From: Prorocentrum cordatum
Lineage: Eukaryota; Sar; Dinophyceae; Prorocentrales; Prorocentraceae
Direction of reading: 5' to 3'
Length of the DNA stretch: 40,000 bases
NCBI GenBank assembly: GCA_963575745.1
Contig: CAUYUJ010018633.1
Location: 77,501 to 117,500 of the forward strand
Shown here: positions 33,858 to 40,000 of the stretch, piece after piece
Position numbering within the stretch: position 1 is the stretch's first letter
Layout of the letters: every line of letters starts with the position of its first letter
Notes under the pieces: model-generated
Told to the model about the DNA's origin: nothing
What the model saw: only the letters and a program-made list of their open reading frames with translations
Databases searched by the model: none
Translations under genes and position numbers: made by a program

Positions 33858-35035
33858 CTGGCGCGTTCGGAAAATCGGGCGCCCGCTGCTGCGTTCCTTG
33901 AAGGAAGTCAGAACAACCCCCCACTTCCGACCTGGTGATCCAGGGGGCTCTGGCTGAGGGTTTGAGTGGCTTTTCGGGGCTCCTTGAGCCAACAAACACC
34001 CATGCTCCCGGCCAGGACCCCTGGAACACCAGATCGGGTGATGTTGGGCTGTGCTGTCCTCACTCGAGCGGGCGGCGATCGTGACTGGATCCCGCGCCAA
34101 CCTCCGCAGCCTCAAATGGTTCTGGCAGAAGTGCGCGCAGCGAGGTCGGCGTTCAAGTCCCCCCTCAGGCCTTTGCCCCGCAAGAGCTCGCACTACTGAA
34201 TGCGGCGAGCATTGCAGCTGGTCTTCTGTAGGAGTGATACAGGGCAACCTTCCCAAGGGTACTCTTGCATCCATGCCTTCTCGGTCCATCCTTGGCGTTG
34301 GCCGCGCCCCGCTCGAAAAGCTTCGACATGGGCGTCGAAGGCCCTTGCACCATAATCGTGCTATCGGGACCGACTGCAATCGCAGCGCTCGCTGGGCTAT
34401 CATGCTCTGGATGAAGAGGTGTACTCCTCAGCACCGCAAAGGCCAAGAGGCGGACGTGGCGAGGGACGGCCGCGGCGGCGAGCACGGGGATCGGCCGACC
34501 TGCGCTGCGCCGCAGTGTCGCCGATAGGCCTGCGGGGAGTCCCTGCAGCAAGATTGGGGGCGTCCCATCTCGGGCGGCTGGTCATGCGGGGGCGACCCAC
34601 ATGGGGGGTTGAAGAGACAGGCCTCAAGCGGGCCCTTTACGGCCCCACTTGGGCAGCAGCCGGCTCCAAAAGAGGCCCTAAAAAGGGCTCCTTTGGGGCC
34701 CTTCCCTTCACCCCCTGTTGGGGTCACCCCCCATTGCCGCCCGCCCGACCGTCGGAGCAGGCGCGGAAATCTGCCCGGCACGAGGCCAGCTGCGCGTCAA
34801 AACAGCGCACGAAGGCGGTTGGGAGCGGGTGCGGGGCAGGCCCATCGAGGCCGCGGCCCGGACACGGGGACAGAAGCGCGAGCCCACTTGACAGCGGGCG
34901 CGGACGCAGGCTTCAGAGCGACACCTGCGTGTCTTCCGCGAGCGTCTCGTGAGCAGCGGGTGCCACGGCGCGGACCCGCTGGCCCATCGGCTTGGAGTGG
35001 AGCAGGAGCACTTCCCACTGGAGGCCGCGAACAGG
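33858..35035 (+). other. Unrecognised sequence with patchy coding character
   Basis: Between 34050 and 34530 three + frames in turn give short protein-like runs (for example MVLAEVRAARSAFKSPLRPL, LALLNAASIAAGLL and GVEGPCTIIVLSGPTAIAAL), separated by stops and frame changes. This pattern suggests a decayed gene of unknown type. 34530-35035 is GC-rich with open frames but no domain. I do not assign a product. Confidence 0.3.
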
Positions 35036-35595
35036 CGTCTGACTGGTCCACAAAGATGTTGCAGGGGACCTTCGGGACAGCAGCCTTCTGCGTGCAGCTG
35101 GGAGACGGGTGCACGGCTGCCGGCGGCGCCCATGGCGGAGGCGTCCTGGTTGGCGGCTTCAGGGAGGGGGGAGGAGCGAGGAGGGAGGAGGGAGGAGGGA
35201 GGAGGGAGGAGGGAGGGGGGAGGAGGGTGGCCCAGGCGGTGGTGGACGTGGGGGCGGACCGAGGGGCGGCAGCACCGCGGGCGGCTCCAGCTGGGGCGGC
35301 CCAGCGAACGGCGGCCTGGCAGGGGGTGGCCCTTGCGGTGGCGGCCCAGGCGGCCCTGACGACAGCCCAGCAGCGCCCCAGCGGCCTCCTGCGCGAAGGC
35401 CGGCGAGAGGCAGAGGCTGCAGCGGCGGCGCCTGGTCCAGGGGCAGCGGGGGCTGCTCACGAGGGGAAAGAACACACAGACACAATCAATCGTCGATCCC
35501 GAGGAAAATATGAGGAAATATGGGAAATGGGGGGAAGACAAAAACCGCGAAAATATCAGAAAATATGGGGAATCCTGTAATTTGTGTGTGTGTGT

Positions 35596-35635
<40 letters not shown>

Positions 35636-35742
35636 GGGCCCCTTCAGGCACGCTGGACCCAAGCGTGCTGGTGGCGGTGGCGGGGTCGGCGGCGGCAGCC
35701 GCGGTGGCGGCTGCAGTGGAAGCGACCGCCAGCCGTGCGTGA
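35036..35742 (+). CDS. Possible gene 3' end interrupted by an introner-like repeat
   Basis: One frame reads MLQGTFGTAAFCVQLGDGCT, AAGGAHGGGVLVGGF, passes through a GGGAGGA purine run (35160-35225) and continues VAQAVVDVGADRGAAAPRAA, WQGVALAVAAQAALTTAQQR and EAEAAAAAPGPGAAGAAH to about 35458. After the repeat at 35458-35647, whose 3' end is a TTCAG, the same frame gives GTLDPSVLVAVAGSAAAAAV, AAAVEATASRA and a TGA at 35740-35742. The Ala-rich C-terminus could be a membrane segment. No family is recognised. The intron-like repeat between the two open pieces is the best support. Confidence 0.3.
35458..35647 (+). mobile_element. Introner-like repeat, copy 2, expanded by a TG run
   Basis: ACACAGACACAATCAATCGT, CGATCC, GGGGGGAAGACAAA and GGGAATCCTGTAATTTGTGTG follow the order seen at 10489-10633. 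Then comes (TG)n at 35582-35630 in place of the GTGTATG of copy 1, and the same end TGGGCCCCTTCAG. The difference in length is mainly the TG expansion. Confidence 0.6.
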
Positions 35743-35861
35743 TGCGGCCGTCCTGCCAGAGGCAGACGGCGTGCGAAGGCCCAAGCCAGACCGAGGAGCG
35801 ACCCGTGAGCGGAAGGGGGCAGCGCAGCTGCGGCCACGGCTCGGGCCCGCGGGAAGGGGTG

Positions 35862-36020
35862 AAGGAAGAGGGGGAGGAGGATGAGGAGGCGCAGGAGCAG
35901 GAGGAAGAGGGGGATCAGGATGAGCAGGAGGACGGGGAAAAGCAGACGAAATAACAGGAGGATGAGGAGGAGGAGGAAGAATGAACAGGAGGAGGATGAG
36001 GAGGAGGACCAGGAGGAGTG
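35862..36020 (+). repeat. GGA-rich tract with GAGCAGGAG interruptions
   Basis: GGA, GAG and GCAGGAG units make up most of 160 bases. The acidic frame through it stops at 35952-35954 (TAA). A TTGTGT microsatellite and the candidate exon precede it. Confidence 0.8.
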
Positions 36021-36199
36021 GGCGCAGAAAGAGGGAGAACCATAGTAAACTCAGAGTGCATGGTGCATCAGCCATGCTGCAACGCACCCTCCCGTCTCAA
36101 CTCACATGTTTCAGAACCCCATAAAAGGATTATTTGTCACCTCGGAAGCCCCCCACTGAAAGACGAGGGCGTCATGGACCTGTTGTCCAAGCGGAAACC

Positions 36200-36600
36200 T
36201 AGTTTTTGAAAACCGGCCGCCATCCATCCGTGTGATTGTTGCACAAATTTGTATGAGTTGAGATGCGCAATGCAGGAGCTTTCTAGCATCAGCTGCAGTT
36301 TGAAAGCGGGCCGCCCTCTATCCGTATGCCTGTCGGAGGCTTCTGACACGAGTGTGCGTGGCGCTGAGACGGGAGCTACATGTTGAAAACGGGACGCCCC
36401 CCACCCGTGTACATGTTGGGATGTTTACGGCGAATGTTCGGGGAGCTAAGGCGGCAGGCACATGTTATATGATACCCCCCCTCCAGTATGGTTTCTGCTG
36501 GAAGTTGTTAAGACGAGTGTCTGCGGCGCCGAGGCGAGAGCCACATGTTTTATTCCACCCGCCCTTCAACCGTATCGCCGTTGTCAATACTCAGACTTCA
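36200..36600 (+). repeat. About five degenerate units of ~84 bp
   Basis: Each unit has (A)CATGTT(G/T)AAAACGGG-CGCC, CC-CATCCGTGT and later GCGCTGAGACGGGAGC. Unit starts lie near 36208, 36297, 36381, 36463 and 36548. The spacing is steady, but the sequence is only 55-70% conserved, so this is an old tandem array. Confidence 0.55.
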
Positions 36601-37650
36601 CTGCCGTAAGTGGTGGGTAAAGTCTTAGGCGCTGCGCCAGTCCGCCCTACCCATGTCTCGTGGTGCGACGCGGAGGAGTTATCTGCAAGGAGGGCGGGGC
36701 AGGGGGAGGAGGGGAGGACGATCATGACGAGGAGATGGATGCGTAGGCGCAGGGGTACAGGTTTCAGAACTGGGTGGCCTGAGCTTTCATGTAGTTTGCA
36801 GTCTGAACCCACCGCGGCTGGCCTACTTGACATCCAGTTGCTTGTCTGCTCAACCTGCGAAAAAGGAAGATTCGAAGTTGATGGTGCAGGCGGAGGTCAA
36901 TGGCGAGAAGAAGAACATGATGCCCGAGGACTGCATTTGCCCACACGGAGGATGGGGGGGAACGGGAGGGAGAGGGAGTGAGGGAGCGAGGGAGGAGTTT
37001 AGCGTGAGGCTTTTACACTTCATCAGTTGCTTTTGGGCAGACTGGGAGCTGGCCATCAGTCCACTCACCTCCTGTTTCGGCACTCTCCGCTCAGTGATGG
37101 ACAGATGATGAAGAAGGAGGCGTCAGAGCGGCAACGTAGCAGCTTCTGGAGCTTCCCAACCGAATTTGCAAGATAAGTGCTTGCAGGTTGAGCTCCCAAC
37201 ATGTTAAAACAAAAAACACGTGCGCGCACTGCGCCGAAGGAACAGCGGGCATCAGCGGCCACGCTGAGCTTCTCTTTTCATTCTTCCATGTGTTCTGACG
37301 AGCCGCATGTCCGGCTCTTGTGGGATGGCCATGCGGCGCTGCATGACTCAGTACTTGCTTGGCATCTGGGCGATCAAGCTGTGCAGGCTTCCTTGCAGCG
37401 AGTGCCCCTTCGGCCGGGCGTCTCCAGAGGCTCAATTATTCAGGCTGCACCTTGCTGACCCTATTGAGCCCGCAGGGCAGGAGTCACGGCGGGCCCTCAG
37501 GGGAACATCGCACGCAGATTTTGCAATCAGTGGATGTTCGGGCTATGGCTTCGACGCTTCGACGAGTGTCGGCACGACTCGTTGCTGTTTTTTTCTCAGG
37601 GCCATCTTGGCGTACCTTCGGGGGGGCCAGGCGGTCTGAGGGCCTTCGGG
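36601..37650. other. No supported feature
   Basis: Mixed composition, stops in all frames, no long repeat and no recognisable domain. A short AT-rich TGTTAAAACAAAAAACACG lies at 37203. I see nothing to annotate. Confidence 0.5.
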
Positions 37651-37654
37651 GATC

Positions 37655-37945
37655 CATTTGGGCACGAACTCCGCGAGGGTGTGCCGAATCGACGCTCCCG
37701 TGAAGCGCCTCAGGAGTCAGCGGAGGGCCCCTGCGGGCCCATGCATCAGGGGTGTACCGAACTGAGGCTCCGCTTTGCCGTGAGAGGGGCCAGCGGGTCG
37801 CCCCTGGAGGACCCTGGGGAACGAACCGCAGAAGGGGTGTGCGAAGTCGAGGCTCCACGGAGCCGTCCCTGGAGCAAGCCGAGTGCCCAGTGCCACTGAT
37901 GCACGACGTGCGTGAGGGGTGCGCCGATTTGGGGCTGCCAGGGGG
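37655..37945 (-). repeat. Four diverged minus-strand units of the 89-bp family
   Basis: GGGTGTGCCGAATCG, GGGGTGTACCGAACTG, GGGGTGTGCGAAGTCG and GGGGTGCGCCGATTTG at 37677, 37750, 37835 and 37916 correspond to the reverse complement of TTTCGGCGCACCCC in the main array. CACGAACTCCGCGAGGG and ACGAACCGCAGAAGG match its ACGAACCG(C/T)GTGAGG. Spacing is 73-85 bases. Confidence 0.6.
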
Positions 37946-37995
37946 GAACGGAAGTACCAACCCTTCGCATTTGCAGGCGGAGGGGAGGTCGGGCC

Positions 37996-38182
37996 GAACG
38001 AAAGGGTGGGATAGGGAAAGGGGGGCTTACGAACTCTGCAGCATGCAGCTGGTTTCGGCCTCGCCGCCGGGCCCATTCCTCGATACATGGGCGCCTCCCA
38101 GCGCCGAGGGGCGCTGGGAAAACCAGCTGCGTGAGCTGATTCTCTACCCTACCCTTTGCTATCCCCCCCTTTCGTTCCCTCC
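37996..38182. repeat. Inverted repeat of ~20 bp spanning ~185 bp
   Basis: GAACGAAAGGGTGGGATAG at 37996 is complementary to CTATCCCCCCCTTTCGTTC at about 38159, with one or two mismatches. A small palindrome GCGCCTCCCAGCGCCGAGGG lies between them. It could be a small fold-back element. Confidence 0.5.
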
Positions 38183-38199
38183 GAGGAGGGGAGGGAGCA

Positions 38200-38709
38200 C
38201 GTCCGTGGAGGCACCCGGCAGGTTGCCGCCGCTGCGCGCTGCGGTCGGAGCGGCTCGGAGGGCCTGGTGCCGGAGTCTTCGCCGTGCCGTCGACGGAGGC
38301 TTCGTGGCCGCGGCGGGGGCGAGCGGCGAAGGTGTGTTCTCTTCTTCCTTCTCTCCCCCCCTCCCCCCTTCGTCCCCCGCTCCCCTTCCTCTCCTTCGTC
38401 CTTCCGTCCTTTCCTTGCTCCCCTTCTCTCCCTCGCTCCCTCCCCGCCCCTCCCTCCCCTCCCCTCCCCCTCTCCCTCCCATCTGTGTCCCTCCCTCTCC
38501 TCCTGCCGCCGCTCCTCCCCCTCTCATGCTTATCACTACCACCTCAAAACAGTGCTTGCATTCAGGGATTCCTGCTTGCGTTCTTCCGTCAGTGGATGGG
38601 TGTCGGGAATGATGCCCGCTCCCATGAGCGACTTGCTGACTACTTCCGCCGAGAGGGCGGTGCAGCTCGCAGGTGGGAGCAGGCGGTCAAGGCATGGGCC
38701 GCGTGCTGA
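38200..38709 (+). CDS. Possible last two exons of an unknown gene
   Basis: The second piece is the clearer one. After CTTGCATTCAG at 38555-38565 the frame reads GFLLAFFRQWMGVGNDARSH, ERLADYFRREGGAARRWEQA, VKAWAAC and a TGA at 38707-38709. Upstream, a GC-rich block ends in GGCGAAG|GTGTGTTC at 38331, giving a GT...AG intron of 234 bases (38332-38565) that is strongly pyrimidine-rich. Phases agree for the frame VFAVPSTEASWPRRGRAAK joined to GFLLAFF. No domain is recognised; RREGGAARRWEQAVKAW suggests a helical, basic C-terminus. Confidence 0.4.
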   Translation, partial: RPWRHPAGCRRCALRSERLGGPGAGVFAVPSTEASWPRRGRAAKVCSLLPSLPPSPLRPPLPFLSFVLPSFPCSPSLPRSLPAPPSPPLPLSLPSVSLPLLLPPLLPLSCLSLPPQNSACIQGFLLAFFRQWMGVGNDARSHERLADYFRREGGAARRWEQAVKAWAAC

Positions 38710-38884
38710 AGGCACCCGCTTCCGTGTACAATTTCACCCACTGCTCACGCGCTGTGGCTGGCGCAGGGTCTCTGGACTGGACTGGACTGGTTGGTGGCCG
38801 CCAGTGGGCGCCTGACGGGCGCACCGCGTGCTGGGTTGGCGTGTCGGTGTTTCGCCCGGTGCCCTTCCGTGAGCGCCTCGTGGC

Positions 38885-39200
38885 CGCCCGGTGGAGTGGG
38901 TGCGCGCACCACATGGCATGATGGTCATCGCACAGCTTTCGCACCACACAGCTCGCAGCGCAGAGCTTGTGCACCACAGATCTTGGATCGCACAGGTTGC
39001 GCCACGTGGCCTGCACAGTGTAGTGCACCACATACAAGACATATTGCGCCACCTGGGTTGCATCACACTGCCTGCACCGCGAAGCTCGCACCACATCTAT
39101 TTCTTTGCACCAGTAGTGTGCACCACATGGGCTACGCCACGTGGACTGAATCGCATAGATTGCGCCAATGGCTTGCACCACATATCATACACATCCAGCA
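38885..39200. repeat. Degenerate CACCACA(T/C) repeat
   Basis: GCACCACATGG, GCACCACACAGCTCGCA, TGCACCACAGATCTTG, GTGCACCACATACAAG and GCGCCACGTGG recur every 15-25 bases. It resembles, in another sequence, the degenerate ATGGCAT block at 1.1-1.46 kb. No gene is seen. Confidence 0.6.
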
Positions 39201-39255
39201 TGCTATCATGCCACACTGTTTGGGATCCGCGCTGAAAAAAAAACATACCCTTATT

Positions 39256-39298
39256 CCCAACCATCCTGTGGTGTTGGGTCCTCGTTTTGAAGAGACGG
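39256..39298 (+). repeat. 43-bp conserved block, copy 2
   Basis: It is identical to 21763-21805 except for two C/T positions. It is preceded by AAAAAAAAACATACCCTTATT and followed at once by (CCTT)n. Confidence 0.8.
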
Positions 39299-39303
39299 TC
39301 CCC

Positions 39304-39366
39304 GCCTTCCTTCCTTCCTTCCTTCCTTCCTTCCTTCCTTTCTTCCTTCCTTCCTTCCTTCCTCCT
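39304..39366 (+). repeat. (CCTT)n microsatellite
   Basis: Fifteen tetranucleotide units with one CTTT break, then CCTCC units. Confidence 0.95.
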
Positions 39367-39424
39367 CCCCCTCCTCCCTCCTCCCATCCCTGCCTCTGCC
39401 CTGCGCATGTCCTCGTCGTCGTCT

Positions 39425-40000
39425 CCCCCACCCAGCACGGCGTTTCGCGGCCCCATGGGGAGCTCCACCTCAGGCCCCAGTGGCCCAGTGGCGGTGTCCA
39501 CGTCTCCCTCAGCCAGCACCGCGCTTCGTCGCCCAATAGTGAGCTCCACCTAAGGCCCCAGTGGCGGTGTCCACATGCGTCTCCCCCACCCAGCACAGCG
39601 AGTCGTGGCCCCATAGGGAGCTCCACTCAGTGCTCCAGTGGCGGTGTCCACATGCGTCTCCCTTACGTAGCAATGCGCGTCGTGGCCCCATAGGGAGCTC
39701 CACCTAATGCCCCAGTGGCGGTGTCCACATGCGTCTCCCCCACCCAGTACAGCGTTTGGTGGCCCCAAAGGGAGCCCATAGGGAGCTCCACCTCAGTGTC
39801 TATATGCGTCTCCCCCACCCAGCACTGCGCTTCGTGGCCCCATAGGGAGCTCCACCTCAGGCCCCAGTGGCGGTGTCCACATGCGTCCCCCACCTAGCAC
39901 AGGGATTCGTGGCCCCATAGGGAGCTCTACCTAAGGTTCCAGTGGCGGTGTCCACATGCGTCTCCCCCACTCAGCACCGCGATTCGTGGCCCCATGGGGA
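39425..40000 (+). repeat. Tandem array of a ~75-bp relative of the 89-bp repeat
   Basis: About seven and a half units carry CGTGGCCCCATAGGGAGC, TCCACCTAAGGCCCCAGTGG, CGGTGTCCACATGCGTCTCC, CCCACCCAGCACAGCG. The first half is shared with the array at 30.7 kb; the second half is different and shorter. One unit at 39757 contains an internal duplication of AGGGAGC. The array runs off the window. Confidence 0.9.

Overview
The window is almost certainly nuclear DNA of a dinoflagellate. The decisive evidence is a full 22-nt match at 21920-21942 to the dinoflagellate spliced-leader (SL) exon, next to a retrotransposon reading frame. GC-rich coding exons broken by repeat-filled introns, intron-like mobile elements, triplet microsatellites and very low gene density all fit. 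The species cannot be named from sequence alone.

Layout. 1-3.7 kb is tandem and simple repeats (105-bp units, GGA purine tracts, GGAGGC, ACT triplets, a decayed GGATCCTGA repeat). 3.87-12.05 kb carries separated exons, all on the + strand, that together spell a von Willebrand factor A (VWA) domain of the VWA3 type. Its introns hold microsatellites, a decayed ORF1-like pseudogene (6.4-8.0 kb) and a dense tiling of short inverted-repeat elements. From 11.2 to 16.8 kb at least ten short elements with terminal inverted repeats lie nearly end to end, including two copies of a 171-172 bp GT...AG introner-like element. Weak candidates for the last exons of the gene lie at 13.8 and 16.2 kb. 17.05-18.3 kb is a decayed reverse-transcriptase pseudogene. 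19.4-20.0 kb is an unassigned open frame.

21.92-30.39 kb is a nearly intact LINE-type non-LTR retrotransposon of about 8.5 kb. It begins with the SL sequence, has ORF1 (zinc finger plus coiled coil) and ORF2 (AP-endonuclease, long linker, RT with an FDD box, RNase H, zinc fingers), and ends in five copies of a small stem-loop whose stems co-vary. ATC microsatellite lies on both sides. The arrangement implies that the template was a trans-spliced mRNA and that the element sits in, or created, an ATC repeat.

30.7-32.3 kb is an array of about 17 copies of an 89-bp repeat. Relatives occur at 0.35, 37.7 and 39.4-40 kb, in both orientations. 32.3-40 kb is otherwise repeat-rich with a few weak exon candidates; one of these (35.0-35.7 kb) is interrupted by a second copy of the repeat that forms the intron at 10.5 kb.

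How it works together: one host gene (the VWA protein) appears to survive by splicing out introns that consist largely of mobile elements. The LINE is the only sizeable near-autonomous element present. Exon ends are inferred from reading frame and splice-like dinucleotides and are approximate.
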